NCBI RefSeq assembly: GCF_902686445.1
Contig: NC_062221.1
Span: 40,154,075-40,218,074, forward strand
DNA length: 64,000 bases
Source: Sciurus carolinensis
Taxonomy: Eukaryota; Chordata; Mammalia; Rodentia; Sciuridae
Reading direction: 5' to 3'
The notes below the pieces were generated by a model that made no database searches, was not told where the DNA came from, and saw only the letters and a program-made list of their open reading frames with translations. Below, piece after piece: positions 48,808 to 58,239 of the stretch. Made by a program: the position numbers and the translations under genes. Position 1 is the first letter of the stretch. Each line of letters starts with the position of its first letter.

Positions 48808-49122
48808 GTCCCTTGGTATCCAGGATTGACTCTAGGACTCACCATAGTCACCAAAACCTATGAATGCTCAAATTCCTTAGGTAAATAACATAATATTTGC
48901 ATATAACCTCCCATAGACTTTAAATCATTTCTAGATTACTAACAATGCACAATGCAATGTAAATGCTATGTAAGTAGTGGTTCTATGGTATTGCTTAGGG
49001 AATAATGACAAAAAATAAAGTCTATGTTTGTTCAGTACAGACATAATTTTTTAAAAAATATTTCCAATATCCATATGGTTGAATCCACAGATACAGAACC
49101 CACAGATATGCAGGGCTGACCA
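48804..49122 (+). mobile_element. MER2-like DNA transposon (Tigger/pogo group), non-autonomous
   Basis: The 5' end "ttgtcccttggtatccagga" (about 48806-48825) and 3' end "cacagatatgcagggctgac" (about 49101-49120) are the terminal inverted repeats of the family. The interior "aaataacataatatttgcat" (about 48883-48902), "agactttaaatcatttctag", "tgcaatgtaaatgctatgta" and "taatgacaaaaaataaagtc" follows in order. TA dinucleotides at both edges fit Tc1/mariner-type insertion. There is no transposase gene. This is an old, fixed copy. Confidence 0.87.
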
Positions 49123-49124
49123 TA

Positions 49125-49780
49125 TTGCAAAATAGTGACCTGTGGAATGAATTAAGACCCACAATATGAACAGGTATACAAACATATTGGTGATAGATAA
49201 CTAATAGTAATAATTGGAAAATTTTGCCCCAAAAGGGGAATTTATACTTCTCTTTATAGAAGAAAAGATTTGATAACACTTAATTTGCATTCTCCCATAG
49301 AAACATTTGACCAGGACTGAGTAGCCACAGTCCCCTTGAGCACAGAAGTGAGTCCTTCACTTTGCCAGTGTCCACTCTTCCTGTCTCACACATACACGTC
49401 ACCTTCCTGGCTTCTAATGCACTGACGTGTGAGAATCCTGCTCAGAGAATATCTTGTCCAGAAATCCAAACTTGGCAGGGCTGGGAGGAAGTAAGGTCAA
49501 ATCTTGCACATTTCCTTCACTGCACTATCATCACATTATCTTCTGATATAGTCCCTTTACTTGGTTAATTCCCTTTTGAGGGAAAAATGATCCCTGTGAA
49601 AAATAAATGGAAAATTCTTCTGAAAAATCATGGTCATTGGCAATATGACTTCACTTATGCCCTTGCTATCTCTTTTAAAGCCTATCTGTTCAAGACTTCC
49701 ACGTTTCTTTGAAAGTATTTAAAAAGCTCTCAATTACCCCAAAGAATGTGGTATTTTTAATGCTTGCCAAAACTTTCTGC
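49125..49780. other. Unclassified non-coding sequence
   Basis: No feature recognised. 49290-49570 has moderate GC but no coding signal. Confidence 0.5.
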
Positions 49781-49784
49781 ATAT

Positions 49785-49930
49785 AAAGCACTCATTCTCA
49801 AACTTTGACTTCACTTAAGAATCACCTGTGAAGTGTTTAAAGATGTATTAAATCAGAATTTCTAAGTGTGAAGCACAGGCATAATATTGGAAAAATAAAT
49901 CTCTGGATGATTCTAGTGAATATCTGAAGT
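49785..49930 (+). mobile_element. MER5-type hAT-Charlie DNA element
   Basis: "actcattctcaaactttgac" (about 49790-49809), "ttcacttaagaatcacctgt", "gaagtgtttaaagatgtatt" and "aaatcagaatttctaagtgt" follow the MER5 consensus from its 5' end. The 3' half is shortened. Confidence 0.72.
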
Positions 49931-49934
49931 TAAC

Positions 49935-50855
49935 AAAGTTAATCAATGATTTTATAATACTCAAATAGTAATATTAAATATGGTTGGGGTATAAAAATGA
50001 CATTTAATAAAAAATGTCTTTTGAAGCAAATTTAAGATTTTTCTAATATAAACAAAGTGATGATATAGGGTAAAGAATGAAAAGATCTTGAAGCATGGTG
50101 ACCTCTTTGCTAAACAAAGGAGTTATGAGATTATCCATAGCTAATCACTTTGTGGTGATGTGCTTTCATCATTGAGGAAGAAAGGCCTTCCTAAAATAGC
50201 TGAGAAATAAACAGTGCACATATAAATGACTCCCAGGCAGCAGGGAAGGTGCAGTATCTCTGAAGAACGACACAAGATGGATGGGAGTCCAGGTTAAGAA
50301 TAGTTCTCAATGTTTCCTGGAAAGGAATTCCATATCCTCAGGAAGAAGAGTCTATCTCAGAATATCCCATCTGGATACACAGAGGACGGAAATCACATTT
50401 ACAGTAGGAGCGGACACTAACCAGAGAATAAACTATAATTAATATCCAGTAAAATCGCAAATGCAGTAATCACTGGTGTAGGAAATAATTCTTTTTAAAT
50501 ATCCACATTACATGAAAAGAGTGTACAAAAATTTATAGGGTAAGAGGACCATTAGTTATCTTTCAGAATCCTGGTAACTTTCTTAAGCAAACCCACCCAA
50601 ACTACAAAAATACATATGTGTGCAAGTGCCTGTGTGCATGGAAGTGTTGTATATGTAGATTAACAACTGCATTGATTTCTACAAACGAGAATGCTTCCTA
50701 ATGGAGTTGTGGGTGATTTTTCCTGACATCCTAGTTTAAAATCTCAAATATCATGAATGTCATAAAAGATTCAGGTACTACCTCATGTCCTATTAGGTTC
50801 AATCAAATGCTGCCTTGTTATCAAAAGATATGATTTAGGATCTGGAGCCTTTGTA
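49935..50855. other. Unclassified AT-rich sequence
   Basis: Nothing recognised. Confidence 0.5.
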
Positions 50856-50859
50856 ACAA

Positions 50860-51075
50860 GCCAGACTCTATGCTAGGAACCTTACTATGTTATCTTTAAA
50901 CTTTATGGTGGGATAGAAAAGTAATTATTACTTTACCTCATTTCAGATAAGGAAATTAAAATTCAGTGAGACTAAGGAATTCACCTAAGCTTAGATGGCT
51001 GGTAGCAAGTCTGAGTTTCAGGTCTAATTCTAGTCCAAAGCACTTGGATCTTTCTATTACAATATAGTCTTCTAC
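50860..51075 (-). repeat. MIR SINE, minus strand
   Basis: Antisense MIR: "gactctatgctaggaacctt" (about 50864-50883), "actatgttatctttaaactt", "tcatttcagataaggaaatt" (about 50939-50958), "cacctaagcttagatggctg" (about 50982-51001), "tagcaagtctgagtttcagg" and "ttctagtccaaagcacttgg". Nearly full length. Confidence 0.78.
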
Positions 51076-51389
51076 ATCTGCAAAAGGACTGGGTACATTT
51101 ATGAAAATTTGTGGTGCGGCTTGTTTAAAATATCCTTATTCCACACACCTACCTATGAAGACAAATATCATAACAGCTTCTATTTATGATTCAAGAAGTC
51201 AGTTACCAGAAATAAACAGTGGTAATTTGAATAAGAAACAATGTCAAGTTAATAGCATTACTATAGATATCTCAAATAAGTGATGATAGAGCTTAGAACA
51301 TATGTAGACATACATGTGTAGATAGAAGTATTTTGTTTAAATTACCTTAAGTGTTAAAGTAAGGGAAAAAATAGCCAAGTAAAGGTCTA

Positions 51390-51600
51390 GCTGGACAGGA
51401 TAGTGCATGCCTATAATCCCAGCAGCTCAGGAGGCTGGGGCAGGCAGATCAAGAGTTCAAAGCCAGCCTCAGCAACTTAATGAGGCCCTTAGCAACTTAG
51501 CAAGACCCTGTCTCAAAGTGGAAAATAAAAGGAGCTCGGGGTGTAGTTCAGTGGTTAAGCACCCCTGGGTTCAATCCCTGGAATGAAAAACAAACAAAAT
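51390..51600 (+). mobile_element. Squirrel composite SINE (B1-ID type)
   Basis: B1-like half: "agtgcatgcctataatccca" (about 51402-51421), "aggaggctggggcaggcaga", "gttcaaagccagcctcagca" and "gaccctgtctc" (about 51503-51513), with the internal "agcaactta" duplication. ID-like half: "gtagttcagtggttaagcac" and "gggttcaatccctgg" (about 51567-51581). The tail is A-rich with CAA units. A target-site duplication is not clear. Confidence 0.92.
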
Positions 51601-51780
51601 ATCTAAAGACTCTGTGAGAGAATCTAAACAACATATATTAGGTTGTCAGTAAATGAGTGACACAGCGACAAACATGAACCAGTAAAAGAGGAATTCTCTA
51701 AGTAATCAAGAAGGTGAATAGTTTATTAAGGTGATGAAAAACTGATTCAGGGCCAAAGAATCTCATCAGGAAAATCAGTG

Positions 51781-51784
<4 letters not shown>

Positions 51785-51829
<45 letters not shown>
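51785..51829. repeat. (TC)n microsatellite
   Basis: About 22 uninterrupted TC units followed by a C/T-rich flank to about 51885. A strand-asymmetric homopyrimidine tract of this length is a candidate for triplex (H-DNA) formation, and it is likely polymorphic. Confidence 0.97.
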
Positions 51830-51830
<1 letters not shown>

Positions 51831-51884
51831 ACTCTGCTTCCCTCCCCTTCCCTCCCCCCTCACTCTCAATTCTTTCTTTCTCTC

Positions 51885-52500
51885 ACTAAATTTTATCAAG
51901 GTGTAATTAATTCATTTTAAGTGAGTAGGTCAATAACTTTTGATAAATGTACATAGCCATATAACCATAACCCCAATAGAGACATAGAATAGTTATATCT
52001 GCCCCAGAGAGTTCTCCCATGTCCCTTTTCAATTTCCCCTTCTCCATCCTTTGCCTTAGGAAATTATTGATCAATATAGATTAGTTTTCCTATACTAATA
52101 AATATAGATTAGTCTCTCTGTTCTAGAATTATGTATCAATGTACTCCAAGAGCAGGTACTTTTTGTGTCCAGTTTCTTTTACTTGATGCAAGGTCTGAGA
52201 GATTCATCCACTGAGTTTCATATATAAGTATCATTCCTTTTCATTGCTGAGCAATATTCCAGTTCCTCATAGCTCCAAATCTGCTTTTTCATTCAACTTT
52301 TAATGGATATTTGGGTACTTCTGGTTTCCTAATACGATAGTGTTCACAATTGCTTTCAAGGACCTATATTCCTTTCATTGTTTTCTGTAGCTATCTATGA
52401 ATGAATTGGTGAATGATGCAGTAAGAATCTTCTAAACCATTTACCAAAGTAGAAGCAACATTTCACATCTCCCTCAGTAATGTATAATATATGAGCTCTG
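51885..52500 (+). mobile_element. L1 LINE 3' UTR (L1M-type), old
   Basis: It follows the 3' UTR found in several old L1 families: "aaattttatcaaggtgtaat" (about 51887-51906), "gtacatagccatataaccat", "accccaatagagacatagaa", "gcaggtactttttgtgtcca", "gtttcttttacttgatgcaa" (about 52173-52192), "cattgctgagcaatattcca" (about 52242-52261), "caacttttaatggatatttg" and "gggtacttctggtttcctaa". No open coding sequence survives. Confidence 0.8.
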
Positions 52501-52689
52501 TATCTTTTGGGGATATGTTTCTCTATTTTCACAGAGCCTAAAAATTGTACCTTAGGGTTTGGTACCCTATCTCAATGGTCAGACAAATTAGTAAAAAAAA
52601 AACATTAACCCAGGGACAAAAAACACTGCTACATATCAATCATCCCAAGTATTTGAATAGTGTATATGCTTTTCTTATCTATTCTAGAG

Positions 52690-54072
52690 CTCTCTGCCTG
52701 GCATAGAGGGCAGAAACATGACAGTCTCCTCCATGTTTCTGGCCTTCTTGAATTTGCCAGCCACCTTTGCTTCTATGATCCCATCTTTCTCCGCAGCATT
52801 ATATGCCATTAGATGCTCTCTTTCTTCACATATATTCTTCCATGGACTTTCAGGACACAACACTACTGATTTTCCTCCTAAATAACAGAGTCATACCCCA
52901 ATTCCTTTCCTGGAACTTTCTCTAGATGTTGTTGTACTTGAGCGTGTATAGGTTTAAGCTATCGTCCCTTCTCTGTACTCTCCTGTTAAGATATTGCACC
53001 CAGTTCTGGAACTTTAAAGTTCATCTATGTTTATGACTCCCAAATTTACATGCAGAATCTTGACTTCACTTTTCAGTTTCAGACCTTTATATCCAGTGGT
53101 CTACTGGACACCTCCATTTGAAGTTTGGGAGCTAACTCAAATGGAGCCTCCTCTCTACCCACTTCTCACCAACACTCTCCTTCCTCAGTCAACTCTGTCT
53201 TCCACATGGCTCCACCTTTCACCCATTTTCCCAAGCCAGAAAACTAGGAGTGATTCTTGATTTCTCTTTTTCTCCATATCTGCATCCATTCCATCAGAAT
53301 AGTTCTTTGAGGGTTCTTGTTTAGAATACATCTAGAAACTGTCCACATCCCTCTCTGCATTTCCACTACATTCCTTAAGGCTAGTTCCATTTAATGCAGC
53401 AGGCTCTGTCTAGTAATATGGATACAACTGGTTCTCCCCACCACAGCCAGAATGGTGTTTTAGACAACAAAAATCAGATTGTGCCGTCCCCCTGTTAGGA
53501 AGTTCTGATGGTTTTCTACTTCATCTAGAATAAAACCCAGACTCCTTAGAATGTGCACTCCACATCCCGACCATACTCCCATGCCTGTAGGATGAGGATT
53601 GTAATTGACTATGTCAGTGGATAAAAGGAACAGGGTGAAAAGCAACATGTACTAAGTAAGCTACTTGGAGAGTGCCATACTTAACAAGTAATCACTTATG
53701 TGTCCTTCAAAACAGTGTGAAGACAGAGCCACACAGGCAAAAAAAGTACACTCTCCACTTCCACTTTGTAGGCTCTGTACCAAGAGTTGCAAGTCCCACC
53801 CACTGCAATAACCTCATTCTTCCACCCTCCCTCGTTTGTTATGCTTCTGGCCTTTCAGAATGTTCCCCAAATATGGTAAGCTCTTGCCCCAGGGACTTTG
53901 CATCTGCTACTGTCTCTCTCTAGAATGTTTTCTCTCCCAATTTTTGGATCACCAACTCCTTCTTTCATTCAGGTTCCAGTCAATTAGCTCTTCTCCAAGG
54001 AGCCTTTTTTCACCTCCTCCTCTAAAGTCCCCCCTCATCCCAACATCTATGTCAGATCACGCTGTGCGTTTT
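52690..54072 (+). mobile_element. L2 LINE, long 3' segment, part 1 of 2
   Basis: One of the longest L2 runs here. In order: "ctatgatcccatctttctcc" (about 52775-52794), "ttatgactcccaaatttaca" (about 53031-53050), "aactaggagtgattcttgat" (about 53243-53262), "atccattccatcagaatag", "ccacagccagaatggtgttt" (about 53442-53461), "agattgtgccgtccccctgt", "aataaaacccagactcctta" (about 53530-53549), "gggactttgcatctgctact" and "cattcaggttccagtcaatt" (53968-53987). L2 is inactive in placental mammals. The segment is cut by a younger L1 and resumes at about 54584. Confidence 0.8.
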
Positions 54073-54336
54073 TTTTAATCATTCAAATTTTTAAATTCTT
54101 TTATTTATACAGACTGCATTTTGATTCATTGTACACAAATGGGGTGCATCTTTTCATTTTATGGTTGTGCACGATGTAGATTCATACCATTCGTGTAATC
54201 ATACATGTACATAGGGTAATGATGTCTGTCTCATTCCACCATTTTTCATACCTCCACCTCCCTCTCATTCCCCTTACATAATCTAAAGTTTCTGCATTCT
54301 TCTCTCACCCCCACTAAAGGACTTATAATTAGCATA
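54073..54336 (-). mobile_element. Squirrel-type L1 3' UTR, 3' part of a twin-primed insertion
   Basis: Read on the minus strand this is an L1 3' UTR ending in an A-rich tail (plus-strand T-run 54069-54076). Plus-strand landmarks are "acagactgcattttgattca" (54110-54129), "caaatggggtgcatctttt", "cataccattcgtgtaatcat" and "acatagggtaatgatgtctg" (54211-54230). It is the same family as 28642-28845. It joins head to head to an L1 ORF2 end in the opposite direction at about 54336. Confidence 0.9.
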
Positions 54337-54583
54337 CTACAGTAACACAGCCACATCAATGTTTATAGGAGTTCAATTTACAATAGCTAGATTGTGGAAC
54401 CAAACTAGATGCCCTTCAACAGAAGAATGGATAAAGAAACTGTGGTACATATTCACAATGGAATATTATTCAGTCATAAAGAAGAATAATATTATGGCAT
54501 TTGTAGATAAATGGATGGAATTGGACAATATCATGCTAAGTGAAATAAGCCAAACCCAAAAAACCAAAGGCTGAATGTTTTCC
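54337..54583 (+). mobile_element. Inverted 5' part of the same L1: ORF2 C-terminal remnant
   Basis: The plus strand encodes the very end of L1 ORF2p: frame 54359-54574 includes "TMEYYSVIKKNNIMAF" and "WMELDNIMLSEISQTQKTKG", a well-known C-terminal stretch of L1 ORF2. The intact protein is an endonuclease/reverse transcriptase of about 1,270 residues; only the last 70 or so codons remain here. The DNA ends close to where the neighbouring inverted 3' UTR begins in the source element, as expected for a 5' inversion. Confidence 0.9.
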
Positions 54584-54775
54584 CTGTGTGGTTTCTGTCT
54601 TTGCATTTGTCACTGTTGGGGATTTACTTATTTGCTGATAGAAAATTCATTTTCATCACAGTTATGGAAGCTCCATGAGAGAAAAGATAACATCTCTTTT
54701 ATACTTGACCTGCAGAATTTAGGCACATTGTAAGTGCTGGAAAAAATATCTGTTGAATTAATGAGTCTTTAGAGT
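54584..54775 (+). mobile_element. L2 LINE, part 2 of 2 (3' end)
   Basis: The L2 resumes after the L1: "tttgcatttgtcactgttgg" (about 54600-54619), "agctccatgagagaaaagat" (about 54669-54688), "aggcacattgtaagtgctgg" (about 54721-54740) and "aaatatctgttgaattaatg". Candidate target-site duplication of the L1 insertion: "ctgtgcgtttt" (54062-54072) and "ctgtgtggttt" (54584-54594), 9 of 11 identical. Confidence 0.8.
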
Positions 54776-54779
54776 TGTG

Positions 54780-57700
54780 AAAAAGTGAGAAAGATGTCTG
54801 TGAAATGTAAAGTTAGGTTTAGTTTTGAAGACTTAAGTATTCTGGAAGATCAAAAATGTTAAGAGGAAGCAAAAAAAATAACGGAATATACAAGAGTTTA
54901 GTTAATTTTATCATGTGGCTTTTAAAATTTTTCCTTATTTCTTCTTTTTAAAGAAATGTTTATCCCATGTAAAATATTTATCTTTTTGCTCCATTTTGAC
55001 TCATTCTCAATTTTCATCCTGCTGAGGGAGTGTTTTGGGGCTCATTTTCAAATAGAGGCACATCTAAATAATTCTAAACAGATGAGCCTGAACCGGTTTT
55101 AAAGATCATCAGAGAAGGAAATGCCATCAGCTTTTTTGGGTGGCTTTAGATTTCTCTTTTTAAACAAACTTAACTGGCCCTTATTAAAGCAGCAAAAAAA
55201 AAGGGGGGGGGCAAAGTTATGTTTTTGTACTCTTTAAAGACTGCCTCTACTTTATGAATATTTTCCCAATAATACCAATTTATTTGCCCAGAGAAAATGA
55301 AGTTTTTATTTGAAAGAGGGTCCTAAAACTGGACCAGAAGTTTCCGTTTATTTTACCAACTGGGACCCCTACTTGAGTAGTAAACACTTCCTGCTCCTAT
55401 GGCTGAAGGGCTATATATTATCTGAAATAATTTCTTTAGTCTGTGACTGGAGGAAGAAAAGTGACTTGCCCTTATTTATCTTTTTTAGGGGCTACATGGA
55501 TTTTAGTGTCCTTGAAAACAAGTGATTGAGAACAAAGAATTAGCAGTAACACACATCTGTATGATCCCATTCATCTAACGATCTCAAAGCATTTTTAGGG
55601 TCTACACTGCCCCCATCTTTCAATTGCTAAAACATTTTGGTTGAAGAAAGCACTACAGCTATATTTGATCCCCTCTGTGACTTTGTGAAAGCCAACATTA
55701 AAACAAATAACATGTATGGGTGTCACTGGGATTAAGCAAGCCTTACTTTGCCAGTTCCCAACAGGCAAAACCTACACTCACACACAGCAGAAGTGCAATA
55801 CATGTTCGTCGAATTTAATTTAATCATATGATTAAACCTTTAATATAAATAATAGAAAAGATATATTGGAAGAGACACATTGATGCCTACAGAAAGAATA
55901 GAGCTCAGAAGCACTGCATTTATTCTTAAAATTAAAAAGATAATAACACTAAGAAACTTCATTTGCATAAAAAGCAAAAGCTTTTTTTTTTTTTTTTTCT
56001 GTAATAGCTTTCAGAAACCCTTGGTTAAATTTCAATGAGGGGAAAAGTTTTGTTGTCTGTTTTATATAACTCTCTCTCTTTCTCACACTTTTTAATTCAT
56101 GGAGTATCCCAGTGCTAATGAAGTCCACTAGGTAAATAGTTTGAAATGAATTTTGAGAAATCATGTAAATGATACTGCAACTACTTATCTCTACCTGGAT
56201 TTTTGATACATTTACTTTCCTTAATTAGAGTTATCAACATAATTATTTTTTATATTACAGTAAAAATTTCCACCATTAAAATAAATGACTGAAACTTTAC
56301 AAGGGGAAAAATATCCTATAGGTAGAATTCCCTCTATAAAATCAGAGCAGCATGAAGATTTAAAAAACAAAATGCCCAGGCTTTTCCCACAGAATTTTAA
56401 AAATACAAGGGCAGATTTAGAAATTGGATTTAGAAAATCAGTATCATTTATTGAAAGCAGTCATACTTGCTTAAATTTATATTATCTTGCACTCCCATTA
56501 CATCTTATATAATATTCCTCAGATTAAACTCTTCCCAAAATAAAGAAGAAAAAAACCAATGTGAAAGAAGCCTTATAAAGTATTTTCCAGGAGATCCTTT
56601 TCTTTTTTTTTTTTTTTTCCCCTCCTCCTCCTCTTTCCTTTTTTGAAAAAAGCAGACTTTCTTCTAAAGAAGCAATTTTACATGGTGTGTAAAACCGACC
56701 TTGGACAAAAAATGGAACACAAAGATTAATCACTTATGGTGAATTTAAAAACAAATCCGTGGAAATCCTCCTTTTCTGAAATCCTCCTTTTCTTTTAAAA
56801 CATTCTGGTAATAAATTGCTGTGAATTTTTGCCATATCCTATGTCCTCACTCACTTGGAACAATCGATGCTTAGCACCTATTCAATGATGCTTATATATA
56901 CTTGTAAAAACAGGAGCCAGTTCAGTTTCCCTTTAAGAGTTGTTTAGTGAAGTTATGCTCATTGAATTTTTACTCTCATTATTAAAATTCCTCATTAAAC
57001 CTGTCTGAAAACTGAATGTGATTCCTTTTACCTGATGTGGCAAAATTCACCCTCACCCCTCTCTGGGACCATTTTATTACAAAAGAACAATAGATTGCTT
57101 TGCTGGGTAAAGTTAGAGCAGTGTGACTAATGCACTTTCTATCCTACAGAAGGCCTAATATTGTTAATTTACAAAATCAATTCAAGGGAACTACTTTGAA
57201 GGCAAACTAGGGTCGTGCACATGGATCTCTACAGAAATGATGTGTCAGTTCCAAGGCTGGCATTCCGCCTCAGCTGGCATCTAGCAGTTTTGCTCTTCCA
57301 GGCAATTTGGCCCTTGATTTCAAACAAATGCATCCTGAAGGCCTAGTGCCAGGAATAGTTGGATATGATTTATGCTCCGTATTTTCTCACAACCCAGAAA
57401 ATTTTAGATCTAAAAGACATATTTTTTCATTATTTAGCATTTGCTGTGAGTTGTACTTTAGCCAAAGTTATTTTAGTGTCAACCTTAATTTTTCTGGACC
57501 TCGGAGTGGAGTCGTCTCAGAAGTGGTTCCACCTCTTGTTTGTTGCACAATGAGAAAGTTTGCTGGCTGCTATCATTGATTCCCAAATTCCAAGTCTTTC
57601 TTGTCTAATGGAAGGATGATGAAAATAACTATTTGGTTGCCATAATTCAATGTCAAAATGACCACAATCTAATTTTTTTTCTCAAAAGGTTTACTGTTTT

Positions 57701-57980
57701 AACCAAATTCATAGCAGTTCTCTGTTACTTATTCATGACTTCATGACTTATGGGATAGGAATATGTTGTCATTTCCAGTGGTGTTCAGATGTAGGTGTAC
57801 CATCTTAAAAGCAATAGTTAAAACATTCCCAAGTCTCTGAAATGACATCTGACCACTGGCTGCCAAGTTGTGGGGTCTTCGGGATTCCTCTCAGCTTCCT
57901 GCATACATCTTTTTGCTATTTATAAAATAAGGGGGGAAATGGACTACTTATTTAATCGAACCTTCTCTTCAAAAAAAATG
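54780..57980. other. Unique AT-rich non-coding sequence
   Basis: No exon or classified repeat is called. Homopolymers: A9G9 at 55194-55211, T-run at 55982-55999 and T-run plus (CCT)n at about 56604-56632. A weak MIR/L2-like 3' end may exist at about 55700-55820. 57220-57600 is the least AT-biased part. Confidence 0.55.
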
Positions 57981-57988
57981 TTTAGACA

Positions 57989-58185
57989 AAGGAGGTGGCA
58001 CATGTTATAACCCCAGTAACTTGGGAGGCTGAGGCAGGAGAATAGCAAGTTTGAGACTAGACTTAGCAACTTAGCAAGAAACTATCTCAAAATAAAAAGT
58101 GAAAAGGACTGGGGATGTAGCTCAGTGGTAGAGTACCCCTGGTTCAATCCCCAAGTACCAAAAAGAAAAAGGAAAAAAAAAAAAA
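57989..58185 (+). mobile_element. Squirrel composite SINE (B1-ID type)
   Basis: B1-like half: "ggtggcacatgttataaccc" (about 57994-58013), "cagtaacttgggaggctgag" and "gcaggagaat", with reduced similarity at "gaaactatctc". ID-like half: "ggactggggatgtagctcag" (about 58107-58126) and "ggttcaatccccaagtacc". The A-rich tail runs to about 58185. It is moderately diverged. Confidence 0.92.
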
Positions 58186-58192
58186 GTCTCTA

Positions 58193-58236
58193 GGGGTAGC
58201 TGTGGATGTAGTTCAATCATCCCAGTATCAAAAGAA
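58193..58236 (+). repeat. Small ID-like remnant
   Basis: "ggggtagctgtggatgtagt" and "tcaatcatcccagtatcaaa" look like the start and end of an ID-type unit with the middle deleted, directly behind the B1-ID SINE. It may be a duplicated and deleted 3' half of that SINE. Confidence 0.6.
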
Positions 58237-58239
58237 CAA

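Noticed and set aside
54359..54574. Open frame resembling reverse transcriptase end, as a possible working L1
   Set aside because: Only the last 70 or so codons of ORF2 remain, inverted relative to the rest of the insertion. The element is dead.
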